Shown here piece after piece: positions 7,730-17,300 of a DNA stretch of 23,612 nucleotides. This DNA comes from Pavlovales sp. CCMP2436 (taxonomy: Eukaryota; Haptophyta; Pavlovophyceae; Pavlovales): contig MU631353.1 in assembly GCA_026770615.1 (NCBI GenBank), positions 250,787 to 274,398 on the forward strand. Reading direction: 5' to 3'. The notes beneath the pieces are model-generated. The model did no database searches and was not told the origin of the DNA. It was given only the letters and a program-made list of their open reading frames with translations. A program made the position numbers and the translations under genes. Each line of letters begins with the position of its first letter. The first letter of the stretch is position 1.

Positions 7730-8911
7730 TTAAGTAGCAGCTTGCAGCATTTGAATGCGCTCCATATCTTTGTAAAAGTTAAGCAGCATCATTAGCGCTT
7801 GTGCAAACGAGATCACACAGTGGGTATTGTGCTCCACTGTTTCACGGCCGTAGCGTACCGTGCAGTACACCGACTGTCCTTGCCGCCCGACTGCGGTAAC
7901 TAAGTTATTTACCACGGAAACCAGAGTCGTTCTTGGACTTCTCCCGGCGCTTCTCCCGGGTCTCGTTCTCGTGCGTGCGCGTCACTGGGTCTTCGCGTCG
8001 CTTCGCGTGCGCTGCGGTGTCGCGCTTCTTCTTCTCGATGTGCGCAAGCTACGGGTCCACTTCAGGTCCAGCGTGGGACCGCGGTGGCCGTGGGGCACTC
8101 GGCATGGCGAAAAGTAGCCGCTGAGAAGCATCCTCGAACTGAGGTTTGGCTGCTTATCGTGGAGCTGACGCAGCTTCGCCACCCACCGGGAGATTTGCCG
8201 CAGTTCCACGCCGAACGTGGAGGTGGCCTCTTTGTGCGTCGCTCCACGCGCAACTGCAATGGCAGCTCCAACGTGCTTCAGCGCAAATTGTGAGTCAAAA
8301 CGGCAGATCTCCTTGGAGCGGAGCACCTTGAAGACGGACAAAGCCTCGTCCCACTTCTCCAGACCGGGGGCTCCCCAGACCGGGTCTAGACTTGCCGGTC
8401 CGACTTGCGCCCATGGCGTGCCTCCTCTTGGGCTTCCATCCGGGCTACCTGCCGGGCGATATCCGTAGCCCGGACTTCCTTCTCGGCTTTCTCGAATTTG
8501 ATACGTTGTACCCATCCTTCCTCAGTGCCGCCATTGTAGCGCAATGTTGTAACACCAATACATGCGGCGCGCCCATGAAGTCCGCGTCGCTAGCGTCGGC
8601 TATTGGCGGGTCATCGCACTCGATACTGCCCTCCTCACAGAACGCGCGCACGTCAGCCACAAGCTCGTCGCACTCACGCGCCCGCTCCGGGTCTGACATA
8701 CGCCACTTATTCATAAAGTACACTCGGGTTGGTACCCGGCGGTACGTAAGAACTCCGTCCGCGCCAAGACGCGCTCGTACTGGTCGTTCGTAAGAGTTCT
8801 CTTTAAGTCGCTGAACGGCGGGCTGGGCGGCGGGCTGAGCGGTAAGCTGGGCGGCGGGCTGGGCATCGGGCTTGGCGGCGGGCTGGGCGGCGAGCTTGAG
8901 GGCGGCTGCAC
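7730..8911 (-). pseudogene. Frameshifted gene with Pro-rich linker, coiled coil and HTH
   Basis: Consecutive minus-strand segments make sense only if frames are changed. 8911-8725 has a Ser-Pro-Pro linker then DLKRTLTNDQYERVLARTEF. From about 8722 a shifted frame reads KWRMSDPERARECDELVADVRAFC, acidic and helical. From about 8572 a third frame reads a charged helix (EEGWVQRIKFEKAEKEV...). From about 8350 the frame of the 8515-7982 ORF encodes a helix-turn-helix-like stretch (ORF residues 83-116, ARGATHKEATSTFG...ISRWVAKLRQ) of the homeodomain-like kind common in transposases and recombinases. 8060-7923 is Lys/Arg/Glu-rich. 7915-7730 is a well-formed C-terminal tail with no stops. Protein-like composition in each piece, with at least three frame changes, argues for a recently dead gene, perhaps of a DNA transposon. 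Catalytic residues are not recognisable. Confidence 0.4.
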
Positions 8912-9036
8912 ATTCGAGTGGCGTTTAAGTCGTACCGCGTGGAGCGGCGTTGGATCGCACTTGGCCGGTATGGAACCATGGTGGTCACTGGGCGGGCGAC
9001 CGTGGGGGCAACCGTGGGCGCGACCAGAATCTGGGG

Positions 9037-9277
9037 TGCCAACCGAGGATTCGAGGATCTGGGGTCTGGGGGTCTGGGGTGCCGACCGAGGATCCGAGGA
9101 TCTGGAGTCTGGAGGTCTGGTGTGCCGACCGAAGATCTGGGGGTCCGGGATGCCGACCGAGGATCTATGGTCTGTGGTCTGGGGTGCCGACCGAGGATCT
9201 GGGGGTCTGGGGGTCTGGGAGTCTGGGGGTCTGGGGTGCCGACCGAGGATCCCTAATTGGGCTTGCCGACCGAGGAT
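9037..9277. repeat. Minisatellite of GTGCCGACCGAGGAT / GGGGTCTGG blocks
   Basis: The 14-mer gtgccgaccgagga or a one-base variant occurs near 9037, 9080, 9121, 9149, 9184, 9236 and 9264, separated by varying numbers of gggggtctg blocks (spacing 28-52 bp). The long plus-strand ORFs here are only the repeat read through. Confidence 0.85.
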
Positions 9278-9312
9278 CCCTAAAGGTATGCGCCGTCAAG
9301 CAGGTCCAATGC

Positions 9313-9561
9313 TTACTGAAGCTCGATCGAGGCATCGTGGTTTATGCGATGTATAATCGAGTGCACACGAGCCTGCATCCGATAGCAGATGCTACATTTA
9401 TCGGTGACGGTGACCTCCCCCGTCCTCCGACGCCTATGGTTCATCTCATTCGACGTCTTTAGCTCTGAGCAGCCCTTGCATGTTATCGTAGCGGGCGTTT
9501 TATCATCTACCACGACTCCGATGCGCGTGCGAACCTTCATCTCGTGGCGGCTAGTCGTCAT
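9313..9561 (-). CDS. Small protein or exon with paired CXXC motifs
   Basis: 82 codons from an ATG at 9561. After a basic N-terminus come CKGC and, about 25 residues on, CSIC, separated by an Arg-rich stretch. This resembles a four-cysteine zinc ribbon of the sort found beside HNH nucleases and in mobile or viral genes. It is followed by a basic helix (RMQARVHSIIHRINHD). A GTAAGC donor-like sequence overlaps the last codons (near 9331). A CAG acceptor near 8912 could join it to the Pro-rich segment of the next pseudogene across the minisatellite, but the phases do not match. Function unknown. Confidence 0.35.
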   Translation of the reverse strand: MTTSRHEMKVRTRIGVVVDDKTPATITCKGCSELKTSNEMNHRRRRTGEVTVTDKCSICYRMQARVHSIIHRINHDASIELQ

Positions 9562-9740
9562 CGCGGCTATGTCTTTGACTGAGATTTTTAATCGACCGAG
9601 TTTTTAAACGCATACCGAGACCTTTCCATGGCCCGGCCGAGCTTCCCTGGCTTAAACTAGTCTCCCAGCAACTACCACCTCAGCCTCGCAAGCCTTTCGT
9701 AGTCCCGCACCCGCCCGCGACCACTCCGTAAAGTATGCCA
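9562..9740. other. Gap with no recognised feature
   Basis: GC-mixed sequence between two minus-strand ORFs. No repeat or coding signal recognised. Confidence 0.4.
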
Positions 9741-10079
9741 TTACCGTAGCACGTACCCGAAAATGTGTACTATACCGTAACCCGCAAAGTCGTGGATTGG
9801 AGCTCTTCGGCCGTCATCGAGATCTACCGGGCCCCCAACCACCGTCTCCCGGCAGCCCACCGCCACCGCCACCGAGAAACCGACCGGGAGCACCGCGCTC
9901 TCCACGGGCTCGTCCGCGCTCATATATGATTTTTCCGACGTTTTGCACAGTCTGAGGCGCTCCTTTTTGATCGGCACACGGTAATCCCGCTCGATCAAAT
10001 ATGACTTTTTTTCAGGCTTTCCTTGATGGAGCATTCCGTAAACTTTACGGCGCGCGCGGACCTCCGAGGGCCGCCGCAA
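9741..10079 (-). CDS. Hypothetical protein, possibly a fragment
   Basis: 112 codons with a start in the first unit of the 109-bp array. The N-terminal half is very basic (KPEKKSYLIERDYRVPIKKERLRLCK) with Lys encoded by AAA runs, unlike its GC-rich surroundings. The C-terminal half is Gly/Val/Asp-rich. I do not recognise a family. Contrast in codon use suggests either a transferred gene or old mobile DNA. It could be a spurious ORF. Confidence 0.25.
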   Translation of the reverse strand: MRRPSEVRARRKVYGMLHQGKPEKKSYLIERDYRVPIKKERLRLCKTSEKSYMSADEPVESAVLPVGFSVAVAVGCRETVVGGPVDLDDGRRAPIHDFAGYGIVHIFGYVLR

Positions 10080-10452
10080 AAGCGCCCGGGAACCCGTGGA
10101 GCATCACTTAATTCTACCCGGGGCCACCGAGACCGCCGGCTCCAGGGGAAGCCTTTAACTGCTCTGAGACCTTAAAAGGCCACCGCAAAAGCACCCGGGA
10201 ACCCATGGAGCATCACTTAATTCTACCCGGGGCCACCGAGACCGCCGGCTCCAGGGGAAGCCTTTAACTGCTCTGAGACCTGCAAAGGCCACCGCAAAAG
10301 CGCCCAGGAACCCGTGGAGCATCATTTAATTCTACCCGGGGCCACCGAGACCGCAGGCTCCAGGGAAAGCCTTAAACTGCTCTGAGACCTGAAAAGCCAC
10401 CGCAAAAGCGCCCGGGAACCCGTGAAGCATCACTTAATTCTACCCGGGCCAC
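10070..10452. repeat. 109-bp tandem array, 3.5 copies
   Basis: Units begin at 10070, 10179, 10288 and 10396 (spacing 109, 109, 108) and are over 90% alike by eye. Each holds gcaaaagc(g/a)cccgggaaccc, catcacttaattctacc and ctctgagacc. A 20-bp inverted fragment of the unit sits at 10715-10734. The array overlaps the start of the basic ORF at 9741-10079. Beyond 10452 there is a C-rich stretch of ccacccagcctccaccc type. Confidence 0.92.
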
Positions 10453-10714
10453 CAACCCCCCGACATCCACCCAGCCTCCACCCCAGCCTCCACCCACCCT
10501 CCACCCACCCTTCACCAAGGCCAACCAGACAAACGGGCGGCCACACAGGTCTAGCGAGAATCTACACCTACCCCCCACTTTAACCACCAAAACACGCCAA
10601 GGCATACATGCAACTACGACGAAAACACACATTCTCGGTAGACCTACAAGGACCTACCGTACTACCCCCGCAGAACCTTCAAGAATCCAAGAAATGCCAT
10701 AAGCCTCGAGAATC
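10453..10714. other. C/A-rich stretch, no gene supported
   Basis: Begins with short ccaccc repeats, then low-G plus-strand sequence. The minus-strand 86-codon ORF here (10372-10632) is Gly/Val/Trp-rich from the C-rich repeat and is probably spurious. Confidence 0.4.
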
Positions 10715-10724
10715 GAATAAAGTG

Positions 10725-10935
10725 ATGCTCCACGCTTAGGAGTAGTCGCCTCTCAGAGCGTCCACTGACTCGCACCTCGTCCGAATCCGATTCTGACGAG
10801 GACTCGGAGCTGCCGTCTGGCTCGGACGAGGACTCGGCGATTGAGGAGGATATCGACGAGTCGCTCTCGGACGCAACCGAGGCGATGGCTGCACGATGCT
10901 TCGTCGGCGGATCGAAAGGCGGATCGAAACGCTAG
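10725..10935 (+). pseudogene. Acidic ORF fragment without start codon
   Basis: Open from a stop near 10722 to a TAG at 10933-10935. Reads a strongly acidic, Ser-rich stretch (SESDSDEDSELPSGSDED... EEDIDES) ending in Gly-Ser-Lys-Arg. Such acidic leaders occur at the N-terminus of some cut-and-paste transposases, but no core domain follows. The same strand continues with module A2. Weak. Confidence 0.22.
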
Positions 10936-10990
10936 CTGGAGCAGGCCGCGCCGTGAGGCGCGGTAGCGCCGCTGCAGGTGCAACGCCGCG

Positions 10991-11442
10991 TTGCGAGAAC
11001 GCGTAAGGGGGGCACTTGGCACTACCCCCGCTGTCCCTCGTCTCAGGCGGGCTGCGGACCCAGCTGTAGGCGGGGAATTCAGCCTACCGAGGGATCTTCG
11101 GGGCGCCACAGGGGCGGTATGCAGCACCGCGCCGGGCGTACGACGGACCCGAATCTCCCCGCTGTCCAAGCGGGGCCCCGCTGCCAGGCGGGGACTACGT
11201 GCTCAACAATTTGTTCACCACGGGCGGGTGCTGCATTTTCAGACGACGCGAGGGAGAGTAGTGGAGGTCGGTCAGCGCGCCATTCGAAAGTCGTCAGTCG
11301 TCGATCGTCGTGTGTCTGAACTGATCAGCGATGGGGATGTTATGCGTGTGCTCGGGGTGGATCCCTGGATCTGAGTGTATTTCAACACTTATATCCAGTG
11401 AGATCCTCTCGGGCGAGGACGTTTAACTAGAAACTTTCACAC
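10991..11442 (+). mobile_element. Conserved terminal module, copy A2, with hairpin cluster
   Basis: An open frame runs 10991-11374 and ends in the same LHFQTTRGR...VDPWI-stop tail as A1. 11227-11442 is the conserved block, including the small post-stop hairpin (gtgtatttcaacac). The preceding 11025-11190 holds several short GC-rich palindromes built on CCCCGCT...AGCGGGG. Orientation is opposite to A1 and the same as A3. Confidence 0.6.
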
Positions 11443-11777
11443 TCGTGCCTATTGGTACCTCCTAAAATTTGCCTATTATTCAATAGGAATGGTTTTAGTC
11501 AAAACCTGCATTTAATTAGCAACATTTAATTAGTTATTGAGGAGAATCTGATGAGTCATGTGAGACGTCGTCTCGCCCCAGAGCGACGGGCGCGCTGCGC
11601 TCCGACCTGTGGAGAAGCTGCATTCCGCCATATCGCGATGTTCCAGGCGATGAAGCAGACGATGACGATCCCAAGGCTTCAGCGGCACCACTTGCGCGAC
11701 CTCCCTGGATCTTGATGTCAGCATACTGCATGACGGCATCAGATCTAGGCTCTCCGCACGCAGCTGCAGCCGCATTT
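11443..11777. other. AT-rich then GC-mixed stretch, no gene supported
   Basis: The first 90 bp are AT-rich with repeated atttaatta. The rest carries only short minus-strand frames of the adjoining decayed ORF. Nothing recognisable. Confidence 0.4.
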
Positions 11778-13284
11778 TTACGGAACAGCGAGATGGGGAG
11801 GAGGCACCACTTCCAACCCGCGTCGACGGCCCGATCCGCCGTCAACTGATCCCTCGCTGACCGATCTGGTGCTGGAAAGCCGTGCAGAGCAGATCGCCAT
11901 GCAGAGCAGCTCGGACTTACTCAATCCGTGCTGACGGCCGACACAGCAGCACCACTCGCACGCGCAGCAGAAGAAGCCGCACGTGCTTTCCGGCCACAAG
12001 GTGAAGCCGAGGTCCGCGGGCACCGGGCAAGAAGGATAGGGCGAGCGCAGCTGCGCCACCGCCAAAGACATCGACGCCGGCCGCCACAGATCCACATCTC
12101 TACCTACGCATGTAGCGGTACTGTGGAGCATGTTATCATTCATCCATGCTGCCTGGTTTGGTCCGAAGTATGGCAGCCCGAACCTTGCTTGTGCTGCGAT
12201 TGGCAAAAGGTTCGTACGTCGGTTGTGGTCAATCAAGGTTGTTTCCCATAGGCCTAGGGTCACCCACATTTTCAGATCTGCGTAGCCCCAACTCATCCTG
12301 AGCTTTCTCGGGGAGGGAACGGGCATGCGATATTGCCCGGTTCCGTAGTGCTATGCCTTCTTCCCAGCTGGCCATCCTCCCTGCACTTTTTAGCATGGCG
12401 TAGGGCAGGTAGTTTCCATCCCCTGCTACGCCTACGGGGTCGGGGGCTAGTCTTACCCTTGCGAGTAGCGTTCGCAGGTCACCCGCAGGGCTGCCTATCA
12501 ACGTTGGTCCTAGTAAAAGCTCGTCCTCGTCCTCTGTTGGTACGCTTTCGATGCTCTGCTGGCCTTTCTTCCTGCTGCCTGCCCGCTGGTTTGGTAGCAG
12601 TTGGGTTTGTCCTTGCGTTTTTGGGTGCTTTCGATGCTCTGGTCTGCTAGCCTTACTTACTGCTGCCTGCGGGCCCACTGGGTTGGTAGCATGGTTGGAT
12701 TTGTCCTTGCGTTTGGTGCCCACGGTGGTAACACCACCTGTGCGCTATCGGTCACGGCCTCTAGGGGAATCACGCGGAGAGGGATTGCCTGGGTAACCCT
12801 TCCGTAATATCTTGCTCACCTTGTAGTCATTGATGGTAATAGCAATAAAGTGCAGGCCGTGCTGGGCGGTGGGCTGGTCTTCTGCCTCCACCTGCATAAG
12901 ATCTAGGGTTGCTTTGCGTCTGATATGCAGCCTGAAACTGCTAAAAAGCACCACTTTTTGGATCAGCCCGTGCTTGATCTGGACGGGTTGGCCTTGGTCA
13001 TCTGTCCAACTGCCTTGGGCCGAGTTTTTTCAGTCTTGGTCTATCTAACGGGGCCATAACTGAAGATTTGATTTGGACCTTTCCTTAGGGTTCAAATTTG
13101 ATTAGGGTCCAAATTTGGACCTTTCCTTAGGGCTCCGCCTCGGGAGATGTTGTATTCGGTTGCCTCCTCCACTGCTGCTGTTATAGCTTTTTGAGGTTTG
13201 ACTTTTCCTCCTCTGTTTCGGGGCATTCCCGAAATAGATGGTGGCTTTTTGTGTCTTACCCTGGCCGGCGGCTTCCCTCCTCAC
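11778..13284 (-). pseudogene. Decayed mobile-element ORF with OTU-like motif
   Basis: Minus-strand pieces 13284-13102, 12954-12745, 12723-12229 and 12326-11778 lie in different frames. The third begins with a basic, Gln/Lys-rich leader, then an acidic PTEDEDELLLGP. It then contains GVAGDGNYLPYAMLKSAG followed by an Arg/Ser-rich helix. This resembles the active-site block of OTU cysteine peptidases (GDGNCLF-x-A) with the nucleophilic Cys replaced by Tyr. Near 12290 the likely continuation moves to the next frame (YADLKMWVTLGLWE...), where OTU proteins have a Tyr/Met/Trp-Gly segment. OTU domains occur in some algal retrotransposons, and a decayed retroelement C-terminus lies on the same strand at 4845-7166. 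The two could be ends of one element split by later insertions, but no reverse transcriptase was found between them. Confidence 0.35.
13071..13134. repeat. Short direct repeat
   Basis: tttggacctttccttaggg occurs at about 13072 and 13109, 37 bp apart. A weaker aaatttga/gattagggtccaaattt palindromic filler lies between them. Confidence 0.7.
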
Positions 13285-13527
13285 TCGTGATGTTATTTCT
13301 ACATGGGTCCAGTGCGAGCCTCCGGACGGGGATGGAAGTTTTAACTAGATACTTACCCACACACATGTTGACTGCCGCAGATCGGCTGCCCACTTGGCCA
13401 CTATCCTTGCAAGGGGTGGCGGGCAATAAGAAACCGCAACGTTAAGAAACTGAGCCTCGTTTTTTGCGCCCTTCAATAATAGTTTAAGCAACATTTAACC
13501 ATTGTTTGTGTATAATTTGATAAGAGA
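13285..13527. other. Gap with no recognised gene
   Basis: Mixed sequence, AT-rich at its right end. Marks the 5' limit of the plus-strand A3 copy. Confidence 0.35.
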
Positions 13528-14161
13528 ATGAGCCTCATTCTCAAAATCGCCCTTCTAATTTGTTATTTATTCCGCTCGTTCGACCTCTCATCGACGTGGC
13601 CCAAAGCAGCGACACAGACCCGCGCACCCCAGCAGCCAACAGAGGCGCGCCAAAAGCGCAAGAAGAGAGAGGAACAATGCCTCGGAAACACCCCCCAACA
13701 TATTAAGCCCGAGGCCTACCCTCCTGAAGGGGTGGGGTAAATCAGGACCACATTATTGAGCTCCCCACCGTGTGATTCTTGCCCCTCGTGGGCAAGGATC
13801 ACACAGTGGGATACAGGCTAGCTATCGGAGGTTATTTGTCTGTTTTTTGTGCTACAGGTGCGGCATGTGCGCAGGCGAGCTGCATTTTGAGACGAGCGAG
13901 ACGCAGCAGCGGCCGGTCAGCGCGTCAGTCAGAGAGGAGTCGACTGTCGTGTGCCTGATCAGCCTTAACAGTGAGGAAGGTATCCGTGTGCTCTGCAAAG
14001 GTCCCTTGATCCGAGTGTGTTCTCAACGCATGGGTCCGGTGGAGACCTGTCAGGGGACGGACGTATTTCTAGATATTTACAAACCCCATAAGCGCCGGCG
14101 CACCCGTGGTACGTACAGGGTGTCGCGGGTGATTAGAAGCATGCAGTGTCGCGGGCAATAA
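13528..14161 (+). mobile_element. Conserved terminal module, copy A3, with upstream ORF tail
   Basis: Plus ORF 13528-13740 starts with a hydrophobic segment, then Gln/Lys/Arg-rich sequence, and ends PEAYPPEGVG-stop. The minus ORF at 5231-4845 ends PEAHPRQGVG-stop. After the stop comes a 21-bp-arm hairpin (13764-13784 with 13790-13810, two non-Watson-Crick pairs), with the same TTGCCC...GGGCAA core as at 4778-4824. Then an ORF (13772-14161) contains the diverged A tail, 13877-14090. So ORF end, hairpin and module A repeat in the same order as on the left, in opposite orientation. It ends about 180 bp from the receptor stop codon. Confidence 0.6.
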
Positions 14162-14341
14162 GTATGCAATGATGCGCTAATATAATTTAGTTAAATCCGT
14201 TCGGCGCGATGGTTTGATGCTGATGATGGCAAGGCAGGTGATGGCAATTGAATGTTCTCCGCCGTGCTGGCTTTGAGCTCGGTGTCTGATGGGCTCTATG
14301 CTGTGCTGAGGAAGTTGCCGTCTATCCAAAAGAGCAGTCTA

Positions 14342-17300
14342 TCACTGGGCGGTGGAGAACCAACCTGCCACCGTGTAGCACCCGCTCACAACGGGTGATA
14401 CAAACTTGGTGACTATCCTCCTGACCGACACGTTGCTCGTCAGCTGCTCACCCAACCACGGCAGCAGAATCGACATCGCAATCATGATGGGCTCCTGCGA
14501 GCGGCGAAGGAGCGCAGCAAAGCTCGTGTTAGCCAGCACTTTCAGATCGCAGCGCGGGCGCACGCAGGTCGCGGGTAAGGCTCCGTGCGTACCTCAAACG
14601 TGAAGGTCTGCACGCAGGCGATGGACCAACTTAAGAGCATCAGCTTTGTCGTCTCGTGGCCAAATACCACAGAGTAGATCACCGCGAGCATCGAGAGCAC
14701 GGCGAATAGCCCCCACATCAGCAGCCACGCAATCACGAGGCGCACGCGCGGCGGCAGCGTGCACGCGCGCTTGGCGCGCGCCCAGTGCTTGCGCCAGCCC
14801 GTCTTGCGCTTACGTTCGCGCTCGATCGCTTTCTGCAACAACGAGTAAGTGAGAAGCTTGGGAGGGTTGGCGTCTTGCTTCCATTGGCTAGTAAAACAGC
14901 GTACGGCTACTGAAAGAGGAAGGGTGAAGGCCACTTATGCGGGCGGGCGCATTGCAAAGGATGCGGCAAGCGGGCGGATGGAGGCGGCGGCGCAGGCGCA
15001 GGCAGGGCTTTGTTTCGCGTGCGCTTGCCCCGTCGGACAACAGCGCCAGGCTTTGAGGTGCGCAGGACGTGTTAAGAGGGATACGCTGGTACACGCAAGA
15101 CGGCAGCACTCACGTCAACCATCATATTGTACCAGAACACGAGCTCCTGGAGCGAGACGAGGCCCTCGCCGGAAGTGTCGAGCTCGCGCTGGAGCTTGAG
15201 GATGCCGCGACGGGAGAGGTGAAAGCCTGTGCGCAGGGTTAGAGTTGGGGCTAGGGTTAGAGACATGCGGAAACATTGCCTAAGAACTTGTGTGTATGGG
15301 GGGTAGGGGGCAGTAGGATAGTAGGATAGGCATTTTTACCAAGGTCGGTCATCAGCCCACTCAGCTCATTTACGGAGACCGAGCCCGAGTGGTCTTTGTC
15401 AAACTTGGCGAACTTGGTGCGGAGCAGAGTGACGGTCGCCTCGTTGAGGTCGTACTCTACTGATTCAAGACTCATCCGCTCGCACCGAGCGCTGGCCTGG
15501 CGAACGGCTGAAGAGTTCTGCGAGTCCAAGCGCCTGCGAAGCTTGAGCATCTGATGATGGGAGAGGCGGAAGGGGGGCGGAGGTTCAGAGTACGCGCCGC
15601 TAGAGGCTCATGGGCGGGGGCAAGCACAAACCACCAAGTGGGCAGTGGGCAGCTGGAAAAAGGGAGGAAGCGCGCACCGCTTTGACCGGTGCGAGCGCCC
15701 TGCTCCACTTCGCACTCACAACTTTGCCACCATTGGGCTTTGCCTCTGTGGCCGCCTCCCGGCTGACCCTGGGATTGTTGGTTCGCCGGCGCAAACCCAG
15801 GACCAGGTCATCTTGCGACGAGCGACTGTGAGACTGCTCGGTCGATGGCAGCGAGCTGTCCGGGCTTGGGCTAAAGCTAGGGGCTAGCTTCGGCGGGGGT
15901 GGCGGCGGCGTGGGCTCTGGAGGGCCGGCAGGCGGCGGCTGCGGCGGCTCATCCTGGGGACCATCGAATAGCGAGAGCTCATCTGCCGCACCAAGCCGAG
16001 CGCCGAGCATCGAGTCGTCCTGGAGCCTGAATAAAGAGTCGATCGACTCGTTGAGCGGCTCGACACTTGACGGGCCAGAGGAATGGCGAGAGCCCGAGAC
16101 CGTCCCGGGGCTTGTCGCATTTGTAGCACCGTACGAGGAGCGGCGGGAGGTCAAGGGCTGGAAGCCGTCCGGCTTGATTTCGACACTCGTACGCGATCGG
16201 CGGGAGCTGAGGTGCGAGTCGTCTGGCTCGACACTCGTGCCGTCGAGCGAAGAGCAGCGGGACAAGGCGTTGCTGCTCGGCGAATAGGATTACGTTGGGA
16301 TTAGGAATGAGTAGGAATAGGTTATGATGAGGATGGTTAGGGATCTAGGTAGGGAAAGGTAAAGGACACGGGCAAGGGCTAGAGATAAGCTCAGGGCGCA
16401 CCTGCCCGGCTCAGTGGTACCCGCCGCCACGTTCGCGCGGGGGCTGTCCACGGGGATTCCAGCGCGACGTAGGGAGAGTTTGGCACAAATTGAGTCTGGC
16501 GTGACGAGGCTTGCATCCGTTGCGACCGGAACTACGATAGCCCCGGAGACGCGCTTGAAGCGGGACCCATTGGTCGAGACCACAGATCCGACGGTGGGGG
16601 TCCACCTGAAGTAGGAGGGAGGGCGGGGGGGGAGGAGGGGAAGGGGTTGGATATAGCTGTACAAAATTAGGGCTTGCACACGGGTCGGATGTGCTATGGC
16701 TTGGGAACACTTACTTTGTGCGGTCCTCATCTACGGGCAGCCTCGAGTCTACCGAGGCGCGCAGCTCGGAGGCCTGCGTTAGAGATAGGGATGGGATTAG
16801 GGATAGATTAGGGTGAGCATACAGTGGGGACAGACAGCAAGGGCAGGAAGTGGGTTAAGACGAATACCTCAGTGGATGGCTTTTGCTCCTTCTTCTCGGT
16901 GACCTGTCTGGAGTGGGACTTTAGGGCGTCGGCCATGGTGGTCGGCGCCGATGACTTCCCGGACGCAGAAGAATCCAGCCTGCACTGCGAGCGGAGTGTA
17001 TCGGCAGCCGATGACGTAGCAGTGCTACCAGACGCCGATGAAGCGGCTCTCCCCGACGCGGAAGTATGACTCATTGCCTCCGAAAAAGTCGGCTTGAATC
17101 GAGAGCTGGAGGTACTCGCCGTAGTGGTCTTAGACGCCGGTGCGGCGGCGGTAAGCCAGTAGCTCGTTAGGCGGCTAAGGGGAGGAGTGGGCAAGTCGAG
17201 AACAGACAGCGAGTGAGAGCCGGTTCAGAACAGGCAGCAAGAGAGAGAGAAGAAAGAGAGAGAGAGAGAGAGGGAGAGCGAGAGAAAGAGAGAGTTGGCA

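Noticed and set aside
8917..9462. Three plus-strand ORFs of 112-170 codons, Gly/Trp/Pro-rich
   Set aside because: They are the minisatellite read in three frames, with no conserved unit at the protein level.
14542..14593. Read-through of receptor exon 15 to an early stop at 14542
   Set aside because: The GAG|GTACGC donor and the pyrimidine-rich TTCGCCGCTCGCAG acceptor at 14495 keep phase and restore the family's hydrophobic helix, so an intron is the better reading.
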